From Prionace glauca (Eukaryota; Chordata; Chondrichthyes; Carcharhiniformes; Carcharhinidae): a stretch of DNA of 64,000 nt. Positions 43,855 through 54,436 of this stretch are shown piece by piece (the first letter of the stretch is position 1; each line of letters starts with the position of its first letter). The position numbers and the translations under genes are program-made. The notes beneath the pieces are model-generated. The model made no database searches. It was not told the origin of the DNA and was given only the letters and a program-made list of their open reading frames with translations. The stretch spans positions 15,804,059 to 15,868,058 of the forward strand of contig CM075760.1 in assembly GCA_037974335.1 (NCBI GenBank), in the 5' to 3' direction.

Positions 43855-44153
43855 CAGGCTCGTCCACAACTCGTTCTAAACTAGCAGTAAAGACAATAAA
43901 ATAAATGCTTTAAACAGTTCTACAAAGAACAAAGTGCTTTAAACTTATTTTAAACAGGTTTTTAACAGGTAAATTCTTAGCTCTCTCTCTCTCTCTGCTC
44001 AGCAAACAGTGAAAGGCTTCACCGTGTGGCCCTGATAATTAATTTAAATTAAAGCAGCTTCGTCCACAACTCGTTCTAAACTAGCAGTAAAGACAATAAA
44101 ATAAATGCTTTAAACAGTTCTACAAAGAACAAAGTGCTTTAAACTTATTTTAC
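43855..44153 (-). repeat. Tandem direct repeats in the CR1 5' UTR
   Basis: About 95-100 bp (with CGTCCACAACTCGTTCTAAA and GAACAAAGTGCTTTAAACTT) occurs at 43,855-43,955 and again at 44,053-44,153, almost unchanged. A 97-bp segment with a CT run separates them. Repeated 5' UTR modules often carry the internal promoter of LINEs. Here that is inference. Confidence 0.85.
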
Positions 44154-44382
44154 AAGAAAACTTTTAATTGAATGAGATAGTAAACTCTCCCACCCCCTGT
44201 GAAATGGAGGCAGTTTTCACTCAGAAACCAGTAACTGAGTTTAACAATGTGGGAAGGAGAAAGACTCAGTTTGAGCGGTGACATTGCGGGAGGAATGGAG
44301 AGCTGGAGTTCACCCAGAAAAGCAGCAAAGTTTCAAATCAATGGCGTCCAACATTGGATGGTCCATTAACGCTGATAATTTA
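44154..44382. other. DNA between two CR1 copies
   Basis: About 230 bp of ordinary flank. No gene was found. Confidence 0.5.
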
Positions 44383-44899
44383 ATAAGAGAACATAATAAG
44401 AACATAATAAGAAATAGGAGCAGGAGTAGGCCATCTGGCCCTTCGAGCCTGCCTCGCCATTCAATAAGATCATGGCTGATCTGTCGTGACTCAGCTCCAC
44501 CTTCCCGCCCTCTCCCCATAACCCTTAGTCCCTTCTCTTATCAAAAACCCATCAACCCGCTTCTTAAAAATATTTAGCGAGGCAGCCTCCACCACTTCAA
44601 CGGGCAGAGAATTCCAGAGATTCACCACCCTTTGAGTGAAGAAGTTCCTCCTCAACTCCGTTCTAAACCGCCTCCCCTTTATCTTGAGGCTGTGCCCCCT
44701 ATTCCTACTGTCCTTTCTGAGCGGGAAGTGTCTCTCCACCTCTATCCTATCCATCCCATTCATCATCTTATACGTCTCAATGAGATCTCCCCTCATTCTT
44801 CTAAACTCTAACGAGTACAAGCCTAGTTTATTCAGCCTCTCCTCATAGCTCAATCCCCTCAACTCCGGTATCAGCCTAGTAAACCTACTCTGCAATCCA
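44383..44899 (-). mobile_element. CR1 LINE, 5'-truncated recent copy
   Basis: The minus strand encodes SRFTRLIPELRGLSYEERLN through ERAGRWS, the same C-terminus as the full-length element with very few changes. A tail with TTATTATG and TTCTCTTATT variants follows. It has the same orientation and lies only about 230 bp from the 5' end of the full-length copy. Confidence 0.93.
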
Positions 44900-44989
44900 G
44901 CAGAAATACCACAGGATGGTTTATCACAGATTGATGCTAATACTTTGAATGGAGTGAACTGCAGTAACATTGAATGCAGTAGAAAGGAC

Positions 44990-45275
44990 AGCGCGGTAGC
45001 ACAGTGATTAGCCCTGATGTCTCACAGCGCCAGGGACTCAGGTCCTCGGGTCACCGCCTGCGCAGAGTTTGCACGTTCTCCCCGTGCCTCCGTGGGTTTC
45101 CTCCGGGTGTTCCGGTGTCTGATTCAAAGAAGTGTGTTTTAGTTTGATTGGCCATGCTAAATTGATCCTAGTGTCACAGGGATTAGGAGGGTAAATATGT
45201 GGGTTTACGGGGAATAGGGCGTGGGTGGGATTGTTGTGGGTGCGGACTCGATGGGCCGAATGGCCTCCTTCAGGG
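44990..45275 (+). mobile_element. HE1-like SINE, nearly full length
   Basis: Head GCGGTAGCACAGTGATTAGC, body GAGTTTGCACGTTCTCCCCG and TTTCCTCCGGGTGTTCCGGT, and 3' part GGGTGCGGACTCGATGGGCC. The central part carries a small rearrangement (CAAAGAAGTGTGTTTTAGTT). Confidence 0.88.
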
Positions 45276-45671
45276 GGAATCGAAAGAGGTAATGCAAATA
45301 TACACTGTTTTGGATGAAACAGCAGGTCAACTAAATGTACTTTCACTGCCATGTAAAAGCGGACCTGACATCTGCATTGAAATGTGATGAGGTTGGAAAA
45401 ACTCAGGACGTTACATGGCATGTGTGCATAAGGAAACAAAGATAAACCTTCACCTCCTTCACCTTTCATTAACATTGGGAATGTTTAGAAATAGAGGAAG
45501 TTTTTTAAAAAGCGAAATCCAACAAGGAGGAAATAGAACAACACTTGGCAGGGTGGAAATTGCGGTGGGTATTTAGTCTGTTGCAGTTTGTGTTAATTGA
45601 TGTTTGAAAACAGTGCGAGACAAAATGCAGGACTGTTTAGCAGAGAGCACAGAAAACCAGCAACGGAATCC
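45276..45671. other. Intergenic DNA before tRNA-Phe, no protein gene
   Basis: Unique sequence. A run of four A at 45,653-45,656 is a T4 stretch on the minus strand, 15 nt after the tRNA-Phe end, and fits an RNA polymerase III terminator. Confidence 0.5.
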
Positions 45672-45744
45672 TGCCGAAACCCGGGATCGAACCAGGGACC
45701 TTTAGATCTTCAGTCTAACGCTCTCCCAACTGAGCTATTTCGGC
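45672..45744 (-). tRNA. tRNA-Phe(GAA)
   Basis: The 73-nt cloverleaf reads GCCGAAATAGCTCAGTTGGG at its 5' end. It has anticodon loop CTGAAGA (GAA), T arm GGTTCGATCCC and 3' end TTTCGGCA. All stems pair, both internal promoter boxes are canonical, and the sequence agrees with the vertebrate tRNA-Phe I know. There is no intron. A T4 terminator follows. It lies in the unduplicated centre and is very probably functional. Confidence 0.97.
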
Positions 45745-46218
45745 CGGCTGGTTGGTTGGCTAGCAGGCTGGAAGCTTCCGTCTCCCAAATATCTAAGAGA
45801 AAAATGATTTCTGCCTATTCGTTAATGCATCATTTTCAGGTGTTCATTTGATTTGCTTTAAACGTCATGAATACTTTTTTTTTCAAAACTTTAATGCAGT
45901 GGGAAACATCATTATTCATTTTGACAGGAGGAAACATCAGAGACACTGTAATATCAATTACTGTGGGAAAAAGATGGGCTTCTGGAGCCAATCTAGTTGT
46001 TTCTCCAGATCTGCTTGCCCTGAGGTCATCACCCTGTTTCTGTAGTACCGTGGTTATCACAAGACCCAGATTACTTCTGTAAGTATCTGGGTAGAAATGG
46101 GAATGATGGGATGTGTACACGATCCGATTTCAGTTTCAGTTAGAAAAATCAAGCCCATCACCTTAATTCTTGGGCAGGCAATACAGTCTCACTGTTTGTA
46201 ATCCTGTTATTTATATCA

Positions 46219-46340
46219 TGATGTGGAGACGCCAGTGTCGGATTGAAGTGGGTACAGAACGCATTCTCACAACACCAGGTTAAAGTAAAACAGAATTATT
46301 TTGAATTACGAGCTTTTGGAGCGCTGCTCCTTCATCAGTT
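46219..46340 (+). repeat. Interspersed short repeat (GATGTGGAGACGCC family)
   Basis: GATGTGGAGACGCCAGTGTC, ACAACACCAGGTTAAAGT and GGAGCGCTGCTCCTTCATCA are the landmarks of a very common elasmobranch repeat. The copy is partial and plus-oriented. I am not sure of the family name. Confidence 0.65.
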
Positions 46341-46522
46341 TAACTCGGCAGTCAGAAATTCACTGTGTGTGAGTGCTCTCGAAAGGGGCCACTTGCACAC
46401 GCTGCTTTACTCCAGCAAATTGTTCAGTTGGTAATGTTTCTGTTCGTTGTTCTTGACGAAAACGACACAGGACACATTCCTGCATTCAATCTGAGCTGTG
46501 AGACCAAAACTCAAATCCATTT

Positions 46523-46604
46523 TGGCAGCGGTGGGATTCGAACCCACGCCTCCGAAGAGACTGGAGCCTTAATCCAGCGCCTTAGACCGCTCGGCCACGC
46601 TACC
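46523..46604 (-). tRNA. tRNA-Leu(AAG)
   Basis: This 82-nt class II tRNA starts GGTAGCGTGGCCGAGCGGTC, with anticodon stem-loop CTGGATTAAGGCTCCAG (AAG). It has a long variable arm (TCTCTTCGGAGG), T arm GGTTCGAATCC and end CACCGCTGCCA. All stems pair, and it matches the vertebrate tRNA-Leu(AAG) I know. It is very probably functional and lies 0.8 kb from tRNA-Phe on the same strand. Confidence 0.97.
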
Positions 46605-47577
46605 ACGTGAAACGCTTTCACAATAATGTTATTTGATGATAATGTTACTGAAATTCATTAAAAGCAATGGAACTTGGAAAGACCGTCAGGAGGATTGAGC
46701 CTGCTCCTTCACTGATTCAGGTAAGTCTGAACTGAGGAACAAACAGAAATCATCTCACCTCAGAAACACAAGGAGCTGCACACAGTAACATGCAGTGAAG
46801 GGCCGGCATCATTTAAACTGTCCTTCAGCTCGTCTCTTCCCAATTTCTGTCAGAAATGACAAGAGAACCTCCTGTTGAATTTGCTCAGAGTCTGCACTAC
46901 AGGACACGAGGCGCGATTATATTTTATATGTTCATCCAGGTAACAACTCACATGTGTTTTCTGAGTTTGGATGGGAGGAATAAATTTTCAATTTCAGACC
47001 AGTAATCCGAACAGCAGGGAAAGACTCAAACTGTAACCACCAGACCAGCAGCTTACAGCGTGTTTTAGAATTTACTTTATCCACGCTGCTTTTGTTACTT
47101 TAATTTTCACACCAGACCACTTTCATCACAAACAGATTTCTCCCGCAAAATGGCAGCTTCTGATTCAACCATGATGTGTTCGGCCAATGAAAACATTCCC
47201 TGAACACTCCAGTATAATTATCACTTTCGCTTCTGACAGTTCGAACTGAACTGAAATATTTCCAAACGCTTTTCAATGCAGAGTGAGGGAAAAGTTCCAT
47301 TATTCAATGTGAATGTAAACGGTGACTCATTAGCACACAGATTTTACATTGCAACATCTCAATCGTTAGTACTTTGCAGTCTATCACTGTCCTTCTCTTT
47401 CTGTGTTTGTTCTTGAACTGTTCTACATGTGAAATTTCCAGCTCTGATGGAATCTTGCAAATATCACTCGGCTGATTCTAATAGACCTGCTTTCGATCGG
47501 AGAGTCAATCAGATCATTATTAATAGTTTGCTGAGATCAAATAATCTTATTTTCCTCGGTGGAAATTGATCAGTGGG
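46605..47577. other. Centre, no protein gene
   Basis: Unique A+T-rich DNA. A stretch near 47.18-47.25 kb (TTCGGCCAATGAAAACATTC, CGCTTCTGACAGTT) is a diverged relative of 47.68-47.76 kb and of 35.43 kb. This hints at an old array of tRNA-bearing units. No intact tRNA was found here. Confidence 0.5.
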
Positions 47578-47612
47578 GAAGTGCTGAACACAAACCACTG
47601 GACTACCAGGGA
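47578..47612 (-). pseudogene. tRNA-Glu-like 5' half
   Basis: The minus strand reads TCCCTGGTAGTCCAGTGGTT and then drifts (TGTGTTCAGCACTTCCCC). The acceptor 5' strand and A box of tRNA-Glu are recognisable; the 3' half is lost. Confidence 0.6.
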
Positions 47613-47829
47613 AACAAGTGAACAGTAGTTTCCAAACTGACTTAACACAAATCCCTTTGCTTCTTATTTTCATTTAGATCTTTTTTTCGCTTCTGACACT
47701 TTCCATTTTCAAAATGTCCGTTTGGATGGAACATGATTGCCTCGTTCAGCCAATGACAACACAGATTGAGCTGGGCCATGGAATTGATAGTGAGGTGAAA
47801 TGGTCTCATAAGCTGATGAAGTTTAGAAG

Positions 47830-48010
47830 TGAGGGGGGAATCTGATCGAGGTATATATAATTCTACATGGATTGATAAATAAAGATAGACCCAAAGTTTA
47901 TTTTTTTATGGGGCAATTTAAAACAAGAGGTCATATGGATAGTTTGAGGGTCGGTAGGTTTAAAACTGAGATGAGGAGGGACTATGACCACATTTTGCAA
48001 CTTTATGACT
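47830..48010 (+). mobile_element. Old CR1-like LINE fragment
   Basis: The order of GATCGAGGTATATATAATTC, ATGGATTGATAAATAAAGAT and AAACAAGAGGTCATATGGAT follows the ETYKLLHGIDR...TRGH theme of CR1 C-termini. It is heavily worn. Confidence 0.55.
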
Positions 48011-48039
48011 GGGGACATTGAATGTTTAGATATAGAAAC

Positions 48040-48185
48040 GAGCGGCACGGTAGCACAATGTTTAGTACGGCTGTTTCACAGCTTCTAGAGTCCTGGAGTT
48101 CGATGCCCAGTTCTGGTCAATGTCTGTGTGGAGTTTGCCACGTGTCTGTGTGGGGTTACTCCAGTTTCTTCTCACAGATAGGCGG
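48040..48185 (+). mobile_element. HE1-like SINE, 5' half
   Basis: GAGCGGCACGGTAGCACAAT (tRNA head), GAGTTCGATGCCC (B box with changes) and TGTGTGGAGTTTGCCACGTG. It is truncated in the body. Confidence 0.8.
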
Positions 48186-48284
48186 GTTCTTGGTGTATCT
48201 GCTTCTATATGTGTATGCCTCTCTGTAGCCTCCAACACCTGTGTGTGTGTCCCTATAAATCTCTGATTCTTTGTGTCTTTTTTA

Positions 48285-48621
48285 AGACTAAACCGTTTAG
48301 ATAGTGTGGATAGTAATAGCCTTTTTCCTCTGATGGAGAAATCTAGCACGAGGGGGCATGGCTTTAAATTAAGGCGAGGTAGTTATAGGACGGATGTCAG
48401 GGGTAGGTTCTTTACCCAGCGGGTGGTGAGGGATTGGAATGCCCTGCCAGCTGCAGTTGTAAATGCGCCTAGTTTGGGGGCATTTAAGAGATACGTGGAT
48501 AGGTTTATGGACGAAAAGGGATTGGTTTAGATTAGTGGGTCATTGTTTTTGTAACTGGTCGGCGCAACATCGTGGGCCGAAGGGCCTGTTCTGCGCTGTA
48601 ATGTTCTATGTTTTATGTTCT
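48285..48621 (+). mobile_element. CR1-related LINE 3' end, third subfamily
   Basis: The frame encodes LNRLDSVDSNSLFPLMEKSS, TRGHGFKLRRGSYRTDVRGR and FFTQRVVRDWNALPAAVVNA to FMDEKGLV. The 3' UTR GTGGGCCGAAGGGCCTGTTC and tail ATGTTCTATGTTTTATGTTC follow. The coding remnant is open for about 85 codons. It is 5'-truncated and lies just outside the inner end of arm B. Confidence 0.9.
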
Positions 48622-49024
48622 AAAATGTCTGACAAACGAATTGCAGAGGGCAGCAATGTTTACCCACTGAGATTCTGAATGTGATTACCGTCTGCTAACT
48701 GCATCGAATGTACGATTTGTGATCGATTAATTTGCATATTTAATTTATTGCAGAGAAAAGTTACATGATCAGTTTTGTTCAACAGAATATGGAGAAAAAA
48801 ATGGAAATGATGAGAAGTGAATATAGACGCCGAGGGGCTTGAGTGAATATGTGTACAAATCATTCATGATGCAAGACAGGTTGAGACAGCTGAAAACTAA
48901 AAAAAAAATGAATAGTTTTTGTCAATTGGGGAAAAGAATACAGAAGCAAGGAAGTTGTGCTAAATTTGTAGAAAACACTTTGAAGATCGTCAACCGAAAA
49001 ATTCGGCCCAATTTTCGGCACCGA

Positions 49025-49470
49025 ACTTAGGCAGAATGTAAAGTCAATAGGCTGGATGGAAAGGAAAACACGAGAATAAGTCCAGAGATCAGAAACTTCA
49101 GTGACGGAAATATTTTGGAGAGGTTCGGACTAATTTCCTTGACAGGAAGTTGCTGTTGTGACTTTAACGAGGCATTCAAAATCCTGAGGGGTCTTGACAG
49201 AGTAGATAGAGAGAAACTGTTCAATGGCAGAAGGATCTTGACACATAGGGAGCGGGTTGAAGTAAATTGGTGGAAGAAACATGGAGACATCAGGAAATAC
49301 ATTTTCAGACAGTGAGTGATCCAGATCTGGAATGTGCTGTTTGAGAGTGTGGTGCAGGCAGAGCCAATTAATGGGTTCAAAATGGGATTGGATAATTGTC
49401 TGAAAATGAACAAAATGCGAGACTGTGGGGTCCAGAGTGTTATTGGATGAATTGCTCCTTTCGAGGGCCA
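49025..49470 (+). mobile_element. Old CR1 LINE 3' region (arm B copy)
   Basis: The plus strand keeps ERFGLISLTG, AFKILRGLDRVDREKLF and RILTHRERVEVNWWKKHGDI. This is a decayed CR1 C-terminus and mirrors 33,250-33,720. Confidence 0.8.
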
Positions 49471-50117
49471 ACACATACATGACGCTTCAAAATGGCCTTC
49501 TTCTCTGCTGTAAGTACTTTATCAATGTTGAAAGGGTGACAGTGGCAGAGTGGTAATATCTGGGTGAGGGTAGGCCAATTTCTCAAGATAAATATTCAAG
49601 CCCAACTACAACAGACTTCAAAATGCAATTACAATTTTGAATGTAAAGGTCATTTCCGTGATTGCGGCCATGACCTGAAATATATCAGATTCTCTAATTC
49701 CCTGCAGAAAAGAAAACTTTCCATCATTTCCCAGTTTAGCCCAGAGGTGACTCTAGGCGCACACGTGCTTGGCTATTACGTGCCTTTTATGATGGTCTAG
49801 AAAACCAGTAAATTCAGTGTATTAGTGATTGCCAATATATGCTGGCCTTACCAGCTGGATACACAGCCCATGAAAGAATGAGAAACAGCAACTAAAATCA
49901 GCATTTCACAACTCCTGCAATAGCAAGGCTAGTCCAGGAGATGGCAGTGAAACTACATTTTTTTGGTACGACAAGATACAGAAGATCGTCTCAGTTATTT
50001 CTGTAATAGACTCAGTCTTTGCCCATCCTAAACGTGACCCAGTTTATATGACACGAAATCATATTTCTGATTATATGACAATAATCTCAGTTGATTCTGT
50101 ACTCAGCAAAATCCCAG

Positions 50118-50826
50118 TTGTTTGAGTATGGCATGTCTCTGTTTATATGAGAAAATGCCACGCTGGTTAGAGAGTGTTAGATACTGTACACACCCTCTCA
50201 GCAATGGCTGAACTGGGCCCAGTCTGCATCTATATTAGTACAGGTGCTATATTGATATCTGGTGTCTTCGGCCCTTTCTCAATATTACTGCACGAAATCA
50301 GTCTCTCGATTATATTGCAACGGATAGTATTAGTTGGATTCGCCATGCAAAATTGCCCGTTCTTTTCCCTCAGAATATGTGGAATAGCCATGGTAAATGT
50401 GTGGGGCTAATGGGGATAGGGCAGAGGGGAGGACATGGGGTGGGATGCAGACTCAGTGGGCCAGATGGCCTTTCTTCTGAACTGTAGGAATTTTATGGTT
50501 TTATGTCTAACAAATACCATAAACATTTGCGTGCTTACTTATTTTAAGTATTCTATTTTCTAATAACCCCCTTTGGAGAAATGATCTCTTTTAGCAATTC
50601 CCCTTCAGTTTTCCCAGTGATAACCTTCACCCCATCTCTGCCTTCCCTGAGTGCATGGAAACACCAAACAGTTCATGTGTTTCAACTGAAGAACGTTTAA
50701 TATGTAATTATTTACTGACAACCCTTCTGTTGTGTGCTCTTGCATATAAAATTATTGCAGCCTCACTATTTTGTTCCCGGTGATGACTTATCTGTCTTTA
50801 GAGATCTGTTGGAAAATGGATAAATC
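50118..50826 (-). repeat. 0.7-kb block present three times (arm B copy)
   Basis: This is the reverse complement of the block at 31,245-31,958 and closer in several variants to the central copy at 38,551-39,272. It includes SINE tail sequence at 50,330-50,520. The degenerate A+T tandem array (about 49,960-50,330) overlaps it. Confidence 0.85.
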
Positions 50827-51599
50827 ACGTCTCGAATGACGGGGAGATTATGAAAATTGTTCTTCTCAATGTCTCATTAAACTTCCTGATATAGGACTCA
50901 ATTGTGTGCTGATTTGTGAAAATGGTAATGAAAATGACCCTGGATATATAGCCGACAGGAGATAATTACACCTGGAATTCTCAGACTCCTTATTTCTATT
51001 GATGCAAAGGATTGAAACATCTGCCACTCTCCGGATAAGGAGCAATATTTCTGTTTAACCGTTACCTTCACCAATTCCATGGTAACCATCCTAAATATTT
51101 TCTACTGTGTATAGATTGTACAGTCTAGGTAATGCGATGAATCAGGATCAGCTGCATCATAAGAGTGGCGAGACCTTATGTGATATAAACAGTGATATCA
51201 CCTGGTGAACAAGGACTGCAGCGGTTCAAGATAGCAGCTCATCACCACATTGTCAGGGGCAATCAGAGAAGGGCAACAGATATCAGTGCTGCCCACACCC
51301 TATAAATGATTAAACATAATGCTCCAACAACAGAAGAAGAATCGAATCTAATATAGACAGATATGCTCGCGCAATGATGACATAAACTGGCTGGGAGAAT
51401 CACGTAAACCAACGTATGGGTTCTCTAGAGTAAGAGAGACAGAACATGATATAACATTTAAATAAACATTTTTTGTGCGTGTGATCATTCGAGAGAAAGT
51501 GATTTGACCAATAATGACAGGCAGGGGTCAAATGAAGCAAAATCTGATGCAGGTTCGAATTCACAACGGATTGGGTGACGGTTTCCAAAAACAATCATA
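50827..51599 (-). other. Arm B DNA next to the minisatellite, no gene
   Basis: The stretch is about 95% identical to arm A 30,467-31,244. It includes the second-LINE 3' end (GGACTGCAGCGGTTCAAGAT, 51,208-51,300). No gene is called. Confidence 0.6.
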
Positions 51600-52275
51600 G
51601 AGAATTAGAACATTATAATTTGAATGGCCGGCTTCAGTGTGTCACTGACAGAGACAGCTGGGCCCGGAGTCAGACTGGGACCTGAGAATTAGAACATTAC
51701 AATGTGAATGACTGGCTCCAGTGTATCACTAACAGAGACAGCTGGGCCCGGAGTCAGACTGGGACCTGAGAATTAGAACATTACAATGTGAATGACTGGC
51801 TCCAGTGTATCACTAACAGAGACAGCTGGGCCCGGAGTCAGACTGGGACCTGAGAATTAGAACATTACAATGTGAATGACTGGCCCCAGTGTATCTCTGA
51901 CAGAGACAGCTGGGCCCGGAGTCAAACTGGGACCTGAGAATTAGAACATTACAATGTGAATGACTGGCCCCAGTGTATCACTAACAGAGACAGCTGGGCC
52001 CGGAGTCAGACTGGGACCTGAGAATTAGAACATTACAATGTGAATGACTGGCCCCAGTGTATCACTGACAGAGACAGCTGGGCCCGGAGTCAGACTGGGA
52101 CCTGAGAATTAGAACATTACAATGTGAATGACTGGCCCCAGTATATCACTGACAGAGACAGCTGGGCCCGGAGTCAGACTGGAACCTGAGAATTCGAACA
52201 TTACAATGTGAATGACTGGCTCCAGTGTATCACTGACAGAGACAGCTGGGGCCGGAGTCAGACTGGAACCTGATA
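51600..52275 (-). repeat. 84-bp minisatellite, 8 units
   Basis: The same 84-bp unit as at 28,455-30,466, on the opposite strand, in eight copies. Units are mostly of the TCCC, GATACACTGGGG type. The array is one third the size of its partner. Confidence 0.97.
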
Positions 52276-53379
52276 TAAGGAAACAATCATTTCTGGGGCT
52301 TTAGCACAGGTTTCTTTGTCAGGACTAGTGACACAGGAATTTGTGTGGCAAACACGGATTTGAATCCCTATGACATCCGCAGGAGTGACTGACACCACCT
52401 GACTAAGAGCTGGTATTCCCAAAGGGGGGACGGTCATGGCGGGCTCCATAAATGTCTGTTATCTGAGGTAACAATAGTGAATCTGTCAGAGGAAGAGAAA
52501 ATAATCTGTTCCTTTTCATTCTTACAAGCAGTTCCACATTTACAGACAGAATCAGGACATGTAAAGATTGTAAAGACTAAGTATGAAAACCTCTCCGGAA
52601 GAAAAAGAACAGTGCAATAAATGTTAAGTGTTATTGTGCTTTTCCCAATCAAGTTCGATCCAGTATTCAGTTGTTCAAAGTGATGGTTTGTAAATAGAAT
52701 TTCAGAGTGTTTCCTGGCAATTACACATACACACAAACACACACACACAAGTTTTGTCAAAAGATAAGATTAACACAAGATGACAGCTGTATAAATATTG
52801 CATTTTATTCAGTCTCAGTGAAGGACAGGAGAGACACAAAAAGAATGCTGGGACAATGGTATAGATGAACCATTAAAATGCTCCCATTCTCGAAAATCCT
52901 TGAAATGTTAAATACATGAAGGATATGTCTTATTTATGTCCCAAAATTACTGTGAAATCTGATTCGATCACCCTTTCAAGCTGTTCATTCCAGTTCATAA
53001 CAAATCTTGCGTAAAAATAAATAATTTCATTTCTGTCTCTCAGCTCAATAAAATAAACTTTTGCCAACTGGTTGCTGACCGCCTCCCAGTTGAAATACTC
53101 TCTCTTCAATTTCCCCACTCAAAACTTCATGATTTTGAGTACTAATAAAAGTGTTCAAAAGATTGACAAGGAAATAGAGAGAGGAGGAGAGACTTGGAGA
53201 GTTGGAAGAAATAAAAACGGGGTGCTGACAGATAAAAGCTGAGAAACAAAAAGTAAATAGCAGATGGAGAGAAAATGATTAAACAATGAAACATAACAGT
53301 TATAATTTTCTTCCTTCATGAAAACCGCGAGTTCAGTGACTGATCCAGTGACCATCAGTTATGTCCGGGAAACTCTGAA
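52276..53379. other. Arm B DNA, no gene seen
   Basis: Mirrors 27.4-28.45 kb. Only short frames and a short (CA)n were found. Confidence 0.5.
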
Positions 53380-53570
53380 CAGATCACAACAGGCTCATTT
53401 GTAAAAGTCACCACAATATGATCTGTGTGACTCTGCCCTGACTCTGTGGGCAGATATAAGCCGCACTGACAGATGTTCTCACCAGATTGTGGTCCCTGGA
53501 TTTATTTTCTGCTCAGAAGTGAGATGTGCGGTTTGGAACCGGCAGCAAGAATCGGGAAGTTGTTTTTCAG
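53380..53570 (+). promoter_or_regulatory. Promoter-like block conserved between the arms
   Basis: This is the partner of 27,190-27,380. The 43-bp core with GTGGGCAGATATAAGCCGCA is unchanged. The stretch after GGAAGTTG is replaced by inserted DNA (53,563-53,683). Function is inferred only from the motif and conservation. Confidence 0.35.
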
Positions 53571-53683
53571 CCCCATGCATCTGCAATATATTCTTTTATG
53601 AACAACAGTTATTTGATCAGATTAGTAAAAGGATTGTCAATGAAGGGAAAGCTTTGTGAATTGATTTAGACGAGGAAACTGAT
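53563..53683 (+). repeat. Direct repeat, first copy (arm B only)
   Basis: CCCCATGCATCTGCA, ATGAACAACAGTTATTTGAT, CAGATTAGTAAAAGGATTGT and GGGAAAGCTTTGTGAATTGA. A second copy is at 54,437-54,557. It is not found at the mirrored place of arm A. Confidence 0.8.
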
Positions 53684-54194
53684 TGAAACAGTGGGCGTCA
53701 GTTTGATGTTATCACCGTGAACAGTCTTCCTGCCTATGAGGGTGAACTCACTCTGACAGCCTAAAGAACAGTCACACAGATTGATGCTGGTCTCAGCATT
53801 ACATTCACTTCCACTGCCACTTTAGTGAATCAAGATAATTGTCGTATTTGGTGTTTGAATAGGTTAATTAAAGGGAAGATGGACTGAAGATTACCACCGA
53901 GGAAAAAGAGGGAAAATTAAAGCAACATTTTGTCCCGCAGATCTAAAATTAAAAAAAAATAGGTGTGTTAGGCGTCGTATGAGAGAAATCGAAGAGATAG
54001 GTGAAGTGAGTGATCAGGTCTGTTTTCGGCACTGAATTTCCCTTGATGGGATTTTTGTGCTTCATCTTTTCAGTCACAAGGCGACTTAAGCAAAAAAAAC
54101 ATTTTTTTTTCAACTAACAGCTGGATCCGTCTCTTGGGTACCAGTAAAACTGAAGTATTGGAGATTGCGTGAGAAAAGAGAACTCATCCGATTT

Positions 54195-54385
54195 AAGCAC
54201 AATCTGAGACAGAGAGAGACATAGAGAGAGAGAGACAGAGGGGAAAACACAGAGAGAGAAGGAGCCAGGGAGAGAGAGGGGGATAAGGAGGGACAAACAG
54301 AGACAGAGAGCGGGAGGGAGAGAGGCAGGAATGGCGAGGAGTAGGGGAGAGGGAGAAAGAGGCAGGGAGAGAGAGAGAGATGCAC
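54195..54385. repeat. GA-rich microsatellite
   Basis: An imperfect AGAGAGAG and GGGAGAGA tract that mirrors the CT run of arm A and is expanded relative to it. Confidence 0.9.
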
Positions 54386-54436
54386 ACTAATGCCATTTAA
54401 CATATGGTGAGTGATCTGCTGACTGTCTCTGGCATT

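Larger units (their letters stand above)
39681..44153 (-). mobile_element. CR1 LINE, apparently full length with both ORFs open
   Basis: The element runs from a repeated 5' UTR (43,626-44,153) through ORF1 (43,625-42,726) and ORF2 (to 39,781) to a short 3' UTR and a tail of TTCTTATG units (39,681-39,703). The 3' UTR and tail recur in the truncated copies at 5.2, 8.6 and 44.4 kb, which makes this their family master type. Neither ORF shows a stop or frameshift. It lies between the receptor gene and the tRNA genes. An element like this could supply reverse transcriptase to tail-sharing SINEs. Current activity is not shown by sequence alone. Confidence 0.95.

Noticed and set aside
46980-47060. 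A further tRNA gene near 47.0 kb
   Set aside because: Only a GGTCTGGTGGTTA-like box is present; no cloverleaf can be drawn.
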